From Herminiimonas sp. (GTDB lineage Bacteria; Pseudomonadota; Gammaproteobacteria; Burkholderiales; Burkholderiaceae_D): a stretch of 64,000 nt of DNA. Under the pieces are notes generated by a model, which saw only the letters and a program-made list of their open reading frames with translations, was not told the origin of the DNA and ran no database searches. The stretch is taken from contig JAQGMR010000068.1 in the NCBI GenBank assembly GCA_028292265.1, forward strand, positions 1-64,000. Reading direction: 5' to 3'. The position numbers and the translations under genes were made by a program. Positions 26,044 through 35,057 of this stretch are shown here, piece after piece; within the stretch, counting starts at the first letter, position 1; each line of letters starts with the position of its first letter.

Positions 26044-27828
26044 TTGAAAGCTGAAATCGGCTTTGGCGTGTCAGTACATTCCAAAGTCGCTCGATTGCAC
26101 GGCAGGTGGAGCAGTTTTGCCCCAGTTGCCGTGCATGTTATTCGCAGAGTGGCCGTCGACCGGGCTGCCGGACTCGTCTGCGTTGTAGCGATGGCCCTGA
26201 TCGTTGTACTTGTCTACATCCCCTTCCTGCATAACGGTCTGATTTTCGACGATCACAACGTCTTTACCAATCTTTCCGTCTACGACTACGCAACCACGCC
26301 CTTTTCCTCCGGGCCGAGAACCTTCCCCTACTTCACCCTCGGGATTGTGCAGGTACTGTTTCATAGTATCGCCGCTCAAAGAGCCGTAAGCCTGGCGCTT
26401 CATATCGCCTGTGCTTGGCTGCTGTTTTCCCTCTTGAAAAGCGTGCTGGAGTGTTGTCGCTCCACGAATGTCTCGGTTGCGACCGGACCGTACTACGTCT
26501 TTCCGCTGGCAGGCGCCACCTGGTTTGCCCTCAATCCGGTAGCCGTCTATGGCGCTGCCTACCTCGTCGAGCGCACCATCGTCCTTGCTACGCTGTTCTC
26601 GCTCGCCTGTCTTTGCGTATTTGTTCGGGGATTCAGAACCCGGAGTACGTCCGACGTTATCGTCGCCGCCGTCTTGTATTCGGCCGCTGTCTTTTGTAAG
26701 GAGCACGCGGTGTTCCTACCCCTCGGTGCTCTGCCGTTGATAGCAATCGCCAGACTGGGAAGCGGAAGCTGGACGGTCCGAAACTGGACGGTGCGTCATG
26801 CCGTCTTGTTCGTTTCCCTGTGCCTGCCTGCAGCGGGGGCCGCAGTGTTTGCTGCAAAACGCGTGATTGCAAGCAGCTATGAGCCGTTGGCCGGCGACAT
26901 GCTGGCGCAAATCACGAACGTGAAAATCCTCGGGCACGCGGTCGGCGTCTGGCCGGCAAGCATGGCAATGCAGGCGCGCGCCTTTTTTCTCTACCTCTAT
27001 TACTGGGTCGTGCCGGATGTGCGCTACCTATCAGTGGACATGCGCGTGGACTTTGCCAACGTGCTCGGCTCGCCGGCCATACTCCTTTCAGGCGCTGCGT
27101 TCATGGCCATGCCCGTCATTGGTCTGGTTTGTCTGTCGAAAGGTCGAAGCAGGGCGCTGTTCGGATGTGGCCTCCTGCTTTCCTGGACCTTGTTCTTGCC
27201 CGAGCTTTCGTCGGTCCGGTTGCAGGAACCCTTTGTTTTGTACCGCAGCTATTTGTGGGCACCCGGGTTTGTCATCATGCTGGTCGCATCCCTGGCCCGC
27301 GTTAACTGGAAGCCGGTTGTGCTCGGTTCGCTGCTTTTATTGCCCCTTCAGATTGGCCTTGCTCGCGATCGGCTCCAAAGCCTTGCCAGCGAACGCGCGG
27401 TGTGGGAAGACGCTGCGGCAAAGCTTGTCAGCCCGCGAGTTCCGGGTGCGGACCGCATCTACTTCAATCGGGGGAGCGAACGCGGCAAGCACGGGGACCT
27501 TGATGCGGCCCTGGACGATCTTAACCAGGTAATCTCACTCAGCCCGACGTCATTTCATGGCTACTATGGGCGTGGAGTGATCTACCTCCAGGGTGGGCAA
27601 TACGCGCGTGCCCTGGACGATTTCGACGAAACCCTGCGCACGAAGCCGGAGTTCGGCGCTGCCTCGTACAGGAAAGGCCTGGCGCTTGAAAATCTCGGGC
27701 AAATCCCCGCGGCGCTTGCCGCCTACCGGAAGGCGGCGGACACGGGTGACACCTTGGCACGGTTCCGGGTCAGCTATCTTGAGGGTGCCAGTGTCCCCCT
27801 GCCTCAAACCCTCCCGCCTCGACGCTAA
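26044..27828 (+). CDS. GT-C/TMTC-like membrane protein with C-terminal TPRs, first copy (putative pilin glycosyltransferase)
   Basis: A 594-aa protein with about 10-11 membrane helices. An acidic FDDHN motif sits in the first extracytoplasmic loop, as in GT-C glycosyltransferases; downstream lie NPVAVYGAAYLVERT, CKEHAV and [13 protein letters not shown]. Three TPR-like units occupy the last ~120 residues (RIYFNRGSERGKHGD onward). It is paralogous to the gene at 29122-30825. Its position directly after a pilin gene suggests that it glycosylates the pilin from a lipid-linked sugar, comparable in role to TfpW or PilO/PglL enzymes; this is inference. The start is uncertain: TTG 26044, or GTG 26068 or 26131. 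Confidence 0.75.
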   Translation: MKAEIGFGVSVHSKVARLHGRWSSFAPVAVHVIRRVAVDRAAGLVCVVAMALIVVLVYIPFLHNGLIFDDHNVFTNLSVYDYATTPFSSGPRTFPYFTLGIVQVLFHSIAAQRAVSLALHIACAWLLFSLLKSVLECCRSTNVSVATGPYYVFPLAGATWFALNPVAVYGAAYLVERTIVLATLFSLACLCVFVRGFRTRSTSDVIVAAVLYSAAVFCKEHAVFLPLGALPLIAIARLGSGSWTVRNWTVRHAVLFVSLCLPAAGAAVFAAKRVIASSYEPLAGDMLAQITNVKILGHAVGVWPASMAMQARAFFLYLYYWVVPDVRYLSVDMRVDFANVLGSPAILLSGAAFMAMPVIGLVCLSKGRSRALFGCGLLLSWTLFLPELSSVRLQEPFVLYRSYLWAPGFVIMLVASLARVNWKPVVLGSLLLLPLQIGLARDRLQSLASERAVWEDAAAKLVSPRVPGADRIYFNRGSERGKHGDLDAALDDLNQVISLSPTSFHGYYGRGVIYLQGGQYARALDDFDETLRTKPEFGAASYRKGLALENLGQIPAALAAYRKAADTGDTLARFRVSYLEGASVPLPQTLPPRR

Positions 27829-28394
27829 CTCAAAACTGTTCGAACTTCGCAAAACCGCGATCTGGCGGCCCGTTTAAGCCAGCCACATCTTCACTTGCGG
27901 CAGGTCGGCTGCCAACCGCAGAGTGGAGCATCGTCACGCTGCAGGCTCTGAGACAGGGATCGTTGTTACTGGAAGCGCGGCCGGCTCTTAACGCACCACC
28001 ATCTGCTCGATTCGACTCGACTGGCGGAGCTCCTGCCGCTCCGGCCGCTTCCGCCGGTTCTGCGCTTGACTGGACGAGTACCAGGTCCAAGCCAAATACA
28101 GCCTTCTGTCGCTTTGGCCAATTGACGACTGCCGTCCCGGAAACCGTGCCACCTTCTACCCCCGCTTGGATTCCGGGAACGACTCGCTGGCGCGCTTTGC
28201 CCGAGACAGGTGCTCGCGACTTCAAGCCGATACCACCTCAGGCGCTTGCGACGTCAAGCCGATACCACCTTTTGGCACCTCAGCCCCAAACCCGCCTGGC
28301 GAACTACCGAAAATTGTCAGCCTGGCCGATATTCCACCGACAAAAATTGGTCGTTTCCTGAGTTCCAAGGGGGAAATAGTCGTCGAAGGCCACA
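27829..28394. other. Gene-free stretch between the two pilin modules
   Basis: About 570 bp with no convincing gene; a 132-codon plus-strand frame at 27963 is Pro/Ala-rich and looks like chance. It ends at the sigma-54 promoter of the second pilin and contains the 23-bp direct repeat annotated separately. Confidence 0.4.
28216..28270. repeat. 23-bp direct repeat upstream of the second pilin promoter
   Basis: Two copies of a 23-bp sequence with core tcaagccgataccacct (28216-28238 and 28248-28270) differ at one base and start 32 bp apart, i.e. about three helical turns. They lie about 125-180 bp before the -24/-12 promoter, where enhancer sites for a sigma-54 activator would be expected. Confidence 0.65.
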
Positions 28395-28410
28395 TGGCAC
28401 ACGCCTTGCA
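28395..28410 (+). promoter_or_regulatory. Sigma-54 (-24/-12) promoter of the second pilin gene
   Basis: TGGCACACGCCTTGCA is an almost exact match to the RpoN consensus, with GG at 28396-28397 and GC at 28408-28409. The predicted start near 28421 leaves a ~38-nt leader before ATG 28459, nearly the same as for the first pilin. Confidence 0.85.
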
Positions 28411-28458
28411 TATTGGTTCTCGGCAACGTTTAGAACCTTATTCCCCCAGGAGAACCAA

Positions 28459-28890
28459 ATGAAAGCAGTAAAAATCACGAAATCGGCACAAAGCGGCTTT
28501 ACCTTGATTGAATTGATGATCGTTGTTGCGATCATCGGCATCCTGGCTGCAATTGCAATCCCAAGCTATCAGAACTACACCAAGAAGGCGAAGTTTACCG
28601 AGGTCGTGCAAGCAACAGCCCCAGTCAAGACAGCAGTGGAAATCTGCTTGCAAGACCAGGCTGGCGTTTACGCGAACTGCGCCAACGGTTCAAATGGCGT
28701 GCCAGCCGATATTACGACGGCGACGGGTAAATTGAATGGCCTAACGACAGCTGCCAGCGTAATCACTGCAACAGCGGTTAACACACAGGGCCTCTCCAAC
28801 GAAACCATTATCCTTACCCCGACATACAGCACGACTGGCGTAACATGGGCTGTAACCGGGACCTGCAAATCTACCCCGTCCATCTGCTAG
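28459..28890 (+). CDS. Type IV pilin, second copy
   Basis: A 143-aa prepilin with a 13-residue leader ([13 protein letters not shown]) cleaved before [20 protein letters not shown]; Glu5 is present. The stalk is nearly identical to the first pilin, but the head differs: it is shorter, Thr-rich, and has four Cys, two in [12 protein letters not shown] and two at the very end ([10 protein letters not shown]), the last being the C-terminal residue. An AGGAG ribosome site precedes the ATG. A strong terminator follows, unlike the first copy. Confidence 0.95.
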   Translation: MKAVKITKSAQSGFTLIELMIVVAIIGILAAIAIPSYQNYTKKAKFTEVVQATAPVKTAVEICLQDQAGVYANCANGSNGVPADITTATGKLNGLTTAASVITATAVNTQGLSNETIILTPTYSTTGVTWAVTGTCKSTPSIC

Positions 28891-28905
28891 GAACGTTATT
28901 CCGAT

Positions 28906-28933
28906 AAAGCGCCTCTTCGCGAGGCGCTTTTTT
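28906..28933 (+). terminator. Rho-independent terminator after the second pilin gene
   Basis: The stem aaagcgcctc / gaggcgcttt with a 5-base loop (ttcgc) is followed by a T run (28928-28933). It should end most transcripts from the second sigma-54 promoter before the downstream GT-C/TPR gene. Confidence 0.92.
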
Positions 28934-29121
28934 GCTTTAAAGCGCCGATCCATCGGCAATGGATGTCGACCCTTCCACTTCTTCCAGCAATTCGATGTGC
29001 AGTAGCCAGATCGCCCATTAGCCGCATGCAGATCGATTCAAACTAGCGTAACAGGAGCGGCAGGAACCGACTGCGCCAAAACCTACGCAAACCACCAAAC
29101 CAGCTCAGGTATTATCCCGTC

Positions 29122-30825
29122 ATGAACGACACTTCCAAACTTGATTCCTGGCGCGGCGTTCCGCGCAACGGCTGGTCGGTACTGGCACTTTTCATGGCAG
29201 CTGGCGGACTGTACGGCTGGTACCTCTGGAACCCCGTCGTGTTCGACGACATCAGCTTCTTTGATGGCAGCGTTCACGATCTCTATTTAAGCCGGTTCAT
29301 TCCGTTTTCGCCGCGCTGGCTTCCTTACGCGACATTTGAATGGACTAGGGTTGCTGTGGGCCTGGACCTGATCTGGTTCCGGCTCGGGAATCTGGCGATT
29401 CATCTGGCCAGCACCGTAACGCTCTACTTCTTCCTGCGGCGGTTGCTGCCAGTCGTCACCCCAGTCGCGGTCGGGAGCGTCCCGGGCGGCCTCCGATTGT
29501 CGCTGTCGTCGCAAGCGTTTGTCTGTGCACTGCTTTTTGCGATACATCCGGTCGCCACCTATGCCGTGGCCTATCTGGTCCAGCGCACGACACTCATGGC
29601 AACGCTCTTTGTGTTGTTGATGGCGTTCGCGTTCCTGGAAGGCCTGCTGCGACGGAAACAGGTTCTGTTGCTCGCGTCCGCACTCGCGTATTTGTTGGCG
29701 GCCACTTCCAAGGAGCACGCCATCATGGCCCCGGCGGTTATGGCAGCGCTTCTTTTACTGATCACGCGCCCAGGAAAAAAGGTGCTGCTTGCCGTCATGC
29801 CGACCTTTCTGCTTTACGCCGGAATAGCGATCTACGTGTTCACGCAGATCCGGTCTGGGCATATTGTCGGGCAAAGCTATGAACCGGAAGCCGCCGACTT
29901 GCTGTCGCGGCTGCATGCCACGTATCCGCAATTCGATCCAGCGCTTGCCTATCCCCTCTCGATACTGACGCAGGGGACCTTGTTCTTCAAGTACCTGCTG
30001 TTATGGGTATTGCCCAATCCGGCGTGGATGTCGATTGACATGCGTGAGCCGTTCGCTCTCACGCTTGGCGACCCGTCCTACCTGGCTGGCTTCATGGCCT
30101 TCCTCCTCTATGGCGGCACGGCGACATGGCTCTTGCTCTCGCGCGGCAGATTCGCATTGCTGGGATTCGCCATGATTTGCCCATGGTTGCTGTTCGCAAC
30201 CGAATTTGCGGCGGTGCGAATCCAGGAACCCTTCGTGCTCTACCGGAGCTACCTCTGGATGCCTTTTGCGTTCCTTGTCTTGCCCGTTATTCTGCAACGG
30301 GTGAGGGCGAAACCAGCCGCGTTAGTGCTGGCCGTCGTCGCCGTGCTTTATGTGCCGTTCACGCTGGATCGCCTGCAAAGTCTTTCGCATGGACTGTTGC
30401 TGTGGGACGATGCGGCGCAGCTCATCGATGCGAAAGATAACCGTCCTGGCACCGAGCGCATTTTTCACAATCGTGGCGTCATGCTGGCCCGGGTCAAGTT
30501 GTACGACCAGGCAATACAGGACTATGACCGTGCGATTCGTATAAACCCCGGCTATGCGTATTTTTACAATGACCGCGCGGCGGCCTGGCTGGAAAGCGGG
30601 CGGCCCCGTCCTGCGCTCATCGACTATAACCGCGCAATCGAAATGAACCAGACCTATGCAAGGCCATTTTATGGACGAGGTCGAACTGAAGAAGCATTGG
30701 GAAATCGCGAAGCGGCTGTAAAGGACTACACCAAAGCCTGCCTGATTGGCGCGCCGGTCGCATGCAGTCGCCTCGTCGAGTTAAGCAGGATGCAGGCCGC
30801 GCCCAAGGTGTCAGAATCCGACTAG
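29122..30825 (+). CDS. GT-C/TMTC-like membrane protein with C-terminal TPRs, second copy (putative pilin glycosyltransferase)
   Basis: A 567-aa paralogue of the gene at 26044-27828: about ten membrane helices, first-loop [47 protein letters not shown] and [13 protein letters not shown] all align with the first copy. Three TPRs close the protein ([20 protein letters not shown] onward). ATG 29122 is used. Because a terminator separates it from its pilin, it may have its own promoter or rely on readthrough. The 3' end overlaps the convergent moaC by 4 bp. Transfer of a lipid-linked sugar to pilin is inferred from context. Confidence 0.75.
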   Translation: MNDTSKLDSWRGVPRNGWSVLALFMAAGGLYGWYLWNPVVFDDISFFDGSVHDLYLSRFIPFSPRWLPYATFEWTRVAVGLDLIWFRLGNLAIHLASTVTLYFFLRRLLPVVTPVAVGSVPGGLRLSLSSQAFVCALLFAIHPVATYAVAYLVQRTTLMATLFVLLMAFAFLEGLLRRKQVLLLASALAYLLAATSKEHAIMAPAVMAALLLLITRPGKKVLLAVMPTFLLYAGIAIYVFTQIRSGHIVGQSYEPEAADLLSRLHATYPQFDPALAYPLSILTQGTLFFKYLLLWVLPNPAWMSIDMREPFALTLGDPSYLAGFMAFLLYGGTATWLLLSRGRFALLGFAMICPWLLFATEFAAVRIQEPFVLYRSYLWMPFAFLVLPVILQRVRAKPAALVLAVVAVLYVPFTLDRLQSLSHGLLLWDDAAQLIDAKDNRPGTERIFHNRGVMLARVKLYDQAIQDYDRAIRINPGYAYFYNDRAAAWLESGRPRPALIDYNRAIEMNQTYARPFYGRGRTEEALGNREAAVKDYTKACLIGAPVACSRLVELSRMQAAPKVSESD

Positions 30826-31385
30826 ATGGTCGAAGCCGGCTGCATGCCGCTGGCAACCCAGTCCCCCGATTTCCCGCCGTGCTTCTCCAGCAGTCGGATG
30901 TCCGTCATCACCATGCCACGATCCACTGCCTTGCACATGTCATAGACGGTCAATAGCCCGACCTGCACCGCGGTCAGCGCCTCCATCTCCACGCCGGTTT
31001 TTCCAGTGGTTTCCACCTGCGCGGTGCACATGATCGCGGCGGAATCGCTGTCAAAATCAAACTCGACCGCAACGCGGGTCAAGGCAAGAGGATGGCAAAG
31101 CGGAATCAGGTCGCTGGTCTTCTTGGCGGCCATGATGGCGGCGATGCGGGCAATGCCAAGCACATCGCCCTTTTTTGCAGTGCCCGAGCGGATGATGGCC
31201 AACGTCTCCGGCTTCATGCGGATCGTTCCAGTCGCGATACCGATGCGTTTGGTGTCTTCCTTCCCGCCGACATCCACCATCTGCGCCTGACCGCGCGCGT
31301 CGAAGTGTGTAAGGCCGTCGTTGCCGGATTGGCTAGCTAGGCCGGCTTGAGGCGAGGCGTCTTCGTGTGAGGCGTTTTTAGACAT
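30822..31385 (-). CDS. moaC: Cyclic pyranopterin monophosphate synthase
   Basis: MoaC rearranges 3',8-cyclo-dihydro-GTP to cyclic pyranopterin monophosphate in molybdenum cofactor synthesis. The 187-aa protein has [18 protein letters not shown], the signature [15 protein letters not shown] and the active-site block [21 protein letters not shown] with KAVDRGM. A ~25-residue N-terminal extension is present. It is convergent with the GT-C/TPR gene and overlaps it by 4 bp. Confidence 0.97.
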   Translation of the reverse strand: MSKNASHEDASPQAGLASQSGNDGLTHFDARGQAQMVDVGGKEDTKRIGIATGTIRMKPETLAIIRSGTAKKGDVLGIARIAAIMAAKKTSDLIPLCHPLALTRVAVEFDFDSDSAAIMCTAQVETTGKTGVEMEALTAVQVGLLTVYDMCKAVDRGMVMTDIRLLEKHGGKSGDWVASGMQPASTI

Positions 31386-31621
31386 TTGTAAGAAATCGTT
31401 GCGGGGCGGCGGGCAGTGGTGAACGAAGCGATGCTGCGGGTATCATAGCATCGTCGACATGCCGAAAAACCTTCGGCCACGAAGGTGGCAGTCGCCGCCG
31501 GGACCGAGGCCCAGAAGCCATCGCGGTGCACGGCAAGGGTCGACGCGAGGTCTTGGCAGCAGCAGAAGGCACCTGATAGCGGCAAGTCCGCGCTCTGCTG
31601 GCTCCGGCCTTTAAAACCAGA

Positions 31622-31651
31622 TTGACCAGTCCAGTCTTGACCAGTCCAGTC
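31622..31651. repeat. 15-bp tandem duplication upstream of the M48 protease
   Basis: Two perfect adjacent copies of ttgaccagtccagtc lie between the divergent moaC and M48 protease genes, 25 bp before the chosen protease start. Each unit contains a -35-like TTGACC, so the duplication may alter promoter choice. Confidence 0.8.
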
Positions 31652-31675
31652 GCATTTGCCCTTGCCCAACCAACC

Positions 31676-33205
31676 ATGCCGCTGACCACTTCAACATTTT
31701 TCAAAATCCCACGCCCGCATGCCGCGACCTTGGCCAGCGCAATGGTCGCGTTGCTGCTGGCGGCCGTCCCGGCGATTGGCGTGCCACAAAACCTTCCCAA
31801 TCTTGGCAGCACCGAGCGCAGCGATCTTTCGCCAGTCATGGAGCGCAAGCTTGGGGAGCAGATCATGCACGACATCCGTCGTGATCGCGACTATCTCGAC
31901 GACGCGCCCTTGCTGGAGTATCTGAACAATTTTGGCGGCAGCCTGGTCGCGGCGCGGCCTGAAGTGCGCGGCGAGTCCGGCTTCGATTTCTTTTTCTTCG
32001 CGGTTCGCGATCCAGCGTTGAATGCCTTTGCATTGCCAGGAGGGTTTATCGCGGTGCATTCCGGCCTCTTGCTGGCTGCACAAAACGAGTCGGAACTTGC
32101 CTCTGTCATGGCGCATGAGATAGGCCACGTTTCGCAGCGCCATATCGCCCGAATGATTGGCAGCCAGAAGCAGGATGCGCTCATCCCGCTGGCGACCATG
32201 GTGCTTGCCGCGCTGACGGCGCGTTCCAGTCCAGACCTCGCGTCAGCCAGCATGATGGGGGGGCAGGGCCTGGCCATTCAGCGCCAATTGAACTTCAGTC
32301 GCGACGCGGAGCGCGAAGCCGATCGAGTTGGCCTGGAAATCCTGAAAGATGGCAGCTTCGACACCTCGGGAATGATTGCCTTGTTTGGGCGCCTGCAAAG
32401 CGCCACGCGCGTGTATGGCGAAGGCGCGCCGCCCTATCTGCGGTCGCATCCCATGACGACCGAGCGTATCGCGGATATCGAGTCGCGCATACGCGGTCAG
32501 CGCTATCGCCAGCATGCCGACAGCCTTGACTTCCAGTTGATTCGGGCGCGTACGCGCATCTTGCAGGACGATACGGCGCAAGGCCTGCGAGACGCGTCCG
32601 TTATCTTCAGCGACCCGGCGCTGCACAAGAACGCGGCGCAGACGATTGCTGCCAAATACGGATTGGCCCTGGTTGCGCAGAAACAGGGAAACACGGCGCT
32701 CGCCGAGAACCTGCTGGCCGAGGCACAGTCCGCCGCCCGAAACATGCCGCCCTCATCGACGCTGGCGAGCCTTGGTATTGAGTTGCGCCTGGCAGCAAAC
32801 CAGGGCGCGGAAGCGGTGCGTGAAGCGTCCAGGGCGCGCTCCCAATTTCCGCTTTCGCGTGGCATCGCGCTCCAATATGCCGACGCCCTGCTGGCGTCAA
32901 GGCAGGCGGACGAGGCCGTTCGCTACCTGCGCGACCAGGCGCAGTTGTATCGGGCCGATCCCCGGGTGCAGGACCGTCTCGCGAAGGCCTATTCGGCACA
33001 GGGCAAACAGGCGCTTCAGCACATGGCGCTGGCCGAGTCCTATGCGCTTGCAGGGAGCCTGCCGTCCGCGCTGGACCAGCTGCAAATTGCGCGCCGCGCC
33101 CCCGATGCATCTTTCTATGATCAATCCATGATCGATGCGCGCGAGCGGGAATTTCAGGCGCGCCGCCGTGAGGAAATGAAGGAAGAAAAGGACAAGCCGC
33201 GCTGA
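31676..33205 (+). CDS. M48-family metalloprotease with TPRs, BepA/YfgC-like
   Basis: A 509-aa periplasmic zinc protease. A signal peptide (LASAMVALLLAAVPAIGVP) is followed by the M48 catalytic domain with VMAHEIGHVSQRHIARM (HExxH) and the third zinc ligand region AEREADRVGLEIL. Then comes a C-terminal half of TPR-type helices (about 300-480) and a charged tail. BepA degrades or helps assemble LPS-transport and beta-barrel outer-membrane proteins. ATG 31676 fits a standard signal peptide; the frame is open 18 codons further upstream. Confidence 0.93.
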   Translation: MPLTTSTFFKIPRPHAATLASAMVALLLAAVPAIGVPQNLPNLGSTERSDLSPVMERKLGEQIMHDIRRDRDYLDDAPLLEYLNNFGGSLVAARPEVRGESGFDFFFFAVRDPALNAFALPGGFIAVHSGLLLAAQNESELASVMAHEIGHVSQRHIARMIGSQKQDALIPLATMVLAALTARSSPDLASASMMGGQGLAIQRQLNFSRDAEREADRVGLEILKDGSFDTSGMIALFGRLQSATRVYGEGAPPYLRSHPMTTERIADIESRIRGQRYRQHADSLDFQLIRARTRILQDDTAQGLRDASVIFSDPALHKNAAQTIAAKYGLALVAQKQGNTALAENLLAEAQSAARNMPPSSTLASLGIELRLAANQGAEAVREASRARSQFPLSRGIALQYADALLASRQADEAVRYLRDQAQLYRADPRVQDRLAKAYSAQGKQALQHMALAESYALAGSLPSALDQLQIARRAPDASFYDQSMIDAREREFQARRREEMKEEKDKPR

Positions 33206-33248
33206 CCCCGCAGTGGGCATCCGCCGGAGCCGATTCGGCCCGCAGCGT

Positions 33249-33851
33249 TTAGCTTTGGTCCGGACGCGGGCGGGCCACGAAACCAAATTGCCTGGGCAAC
33301 GCGTCGAGCGCGACCTTTGCCACCGCAATATCCCTTCCTTCGTGGTGTAGCACCAGACTTTCCGTTCCTGTGTCGGCTGCAAGCCACGCGAGCAGCGCCT
33401 CGTCGCTGGCTTGCCGTCCGTCCAGCCGCAATTGGCTGATGCACTGGGCAAGGTCACGATCGTCCAGAAACGCAATCCGCCCAGAAGCTTCCAGTAGCAG
33501 TTGCCCCTGCTCTGTCATCCACGCCCGCTCGATCTCACCCAGCGGGATGCCGGTATGTAGCTTGAATCCAAGCGCCGGGTCAGTCCGCGCCACGAACGGC
33601 GCAACGTCAAGGTCGACATAGACGCGCTGGGGCCCATTCTGGAAATACCATTGGCCCTTGTCGTCACAAACATAGTTGCGGTTGATGAACGCAATCAGTG
33701 CTGCATGCCTGATCGGGTCACCACGCAGCCCCTGGGCCTGCGCATGATCGTCGCGCATGCGCCAAGTGCCGCGCGCGTCAAGGGCGAGCCAACCATGGCA
33801 ATGCGGAACGTTTGGCCATTTGGCCATGGCTTGCCGGACAATCTCATCCAT
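33249..33851 (-). CDS. Conserved protein of unknown function
   Basis: A 200-aa soluble protein starting MDEIVRQAMAKWPNVPHCHG. It contains FINRNYVCDDKGQWYFQNG and QRVYVDLDVAPFV, which look like a betaproteobacterial family I cannot assign a function to. No membrane helix, signal peptide or catalytic motif was recognised. ATG 33851 is chosen; TTG 33884 would add 11 residues. It follows the YheT-type hydrolase gene on the same strand by 61 bp, so the two may share a transcript. Confidence 0.75.
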   Translation of the reverse strand: MDEIVRQAMAKWPNVPHCHGWLALDARGTWRMRDDHAQAQGLRGDPIRHAALIAFINRNYVCDDKGQWYFQNGPQRVYVDLDVAPFVARTDPALGFKLHTGIPLGEIERAWMTEQGQLLLEASGRIAFLDDRDLAQCISQLRLDGRQASDEALLAWLAADTGTESLVLHHEGRDIAVAKVALDALPRQFGFVARPRPDQS

Positions 33852-33912
33852 GAGTTCGATACCAGTGGGGTGTTCGGAAAACAAACAGTGCGCCGAGTCC
33901 GAGACGCAACGG

Positions 33913-34914
33913 CTACAGCGATATTAAACCCGGGGGCACCGCGCTCGCTTGCCCTTCGCCGGGTTGCAGGAAATCGAATACCCGCTGCGCGAGCCACCCT
34001 TCTGCAAGGGATGCCCCAACCCCAGGGAATCCGACGTGGCCGCCTTCGGCCGGAAAGTCGAAAACCACGTTGGGCGACGCGCTGCGCGGCAGGTACCGTT
34101 CCGGCAAGAACGGGTCATTGCGGGCGTTGAGCAGAAGGGTTGGCACTTTGATGTCGTCCAGCACGTGTTTGGCGCTGGCGCGATCCCAATAGTCTTCGGT
34201 GTCGCGGTAGCCGTGAAGCGGCGCGGTGACGACATTGTCGAACTCACGGAGGTTGCTCGCGGCCAGCAGAGTGGCACGGTCGAACAACCCGGGAAACTGG
34301 TCCAGCTTGGCCAGGCATTTTGGTTTCAGCGTACGCAGGAAAACCCGGGTGTAAAGCATGTTGAGACCACGAGACAAAGCGGCGCCACCGCCGGCCAGGT
34401 CGACCGGCGCGGAGATTGCGCAAGCGGCATCCACAATGCCGGCCGCATGTTGGAATTCGCCTAGCCATCGCAGCAAGGCATTGCCACCCAATGAGACGCC
34501 GGAGGCGTACAGCGGGGCAGGTCCATTGCGTGAGTGAAGTTGCGCCATGCGGCGAACAACCCAATCAATCTCTGTTGCGTCGCCGGAATGGTAGAAGCGC
34601 GGTGCAAGATTCAGTTCGCCAGAACAGCCACGGAAATGCGGCACGGCGCCGGACCAGCCAAGCGAGGCAGCACGCGCCATCAAGGCTCTTGCATAGTGGC
34701 TGTTGGAAGATCCCTCAAGGCCATGAAACAGGACAAGAAGCGGCTTGCCAATCTTGCCGTCAACGAAGTCCACATCGATGAAGTCGCCGTCCGGTGCCTT
34801 CCAGCGTTCCCGCCGAAAAGGCACCGCCGGTTTGGGAAGCAGCGTGGCCGGCAGGATCGTTTGCAGGTGGCCGCCGGCAAGCCAGCGCGGGGCGCGATAG
34901 GGAATGCGGTTCAT
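33913..34914 (-). CDS. Alpha/beta-fold hydrolase, YheT family
   Basis: A 333-aa hydrolase with the N-terminal block RWLAGGHLQTILPA typical of YheT and LVLFHGLEGSSNSHYARALM for the oxyanion-hole region. The Ser nucleophile is in YASGVSLGGNALLRWLGE, Asp in LLLNARNDPFLP and His in AEGGHVGFPG, giving a complete triad. Substrates are probably esters; the physiological one is unknown. ATG 34914 matches relatives; the frame extends to 35007. Confidence 0.9.
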   Translation of the reverse strand: MNRIPYRAPRWLAGGHLQTILPATLLPKPAVPFRRERWKAPDGDFIDVDFVDGKIGKPLLVLFHGLEGSSNSHYARALMARAASLGWSGAVPHFRGCSGELNLAPRFYHSGDATEIDWVVRRMAQLHSRNGPAPLYASGVSLGGNALLRWLGEFQHAAGIVDAACAISAPVDLAGGGAALSRGLNMLYTRVFLRTLKPKCLAKLDQFPGLFDRATLLAASNLREFDNVVTAPLHGYRDTEDYWDRASAKHVLDDIKVPTLLLNARNDPFLPERYLPRSASPNVVFDFPAEGGHVGFPGVGASLAEGWLAQRVFDFLQPGEGQASAVPPGLISL

Positions 34915-35057
34915 GGATTGCAGGCCAGCAGCATCATGTGTTCCCAATATCTTTTGCTCGCCGCCCGGCGTCGATGATTGCAATGGTGCCAGGTTCGCCG
35001 GTTTCACAGCGCACAGCTGACAGCATGGCTGCGTTGTGCCGGTCCTCTACGCGGGCT

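Noticed and set aside
27963..28361. 132-codon plus-strand frame between the pilin modules
   Set aside because: Pro/Ala/Thr-rich with no domain, and it crosses the 23-bp direct repeat; looks non-coding.
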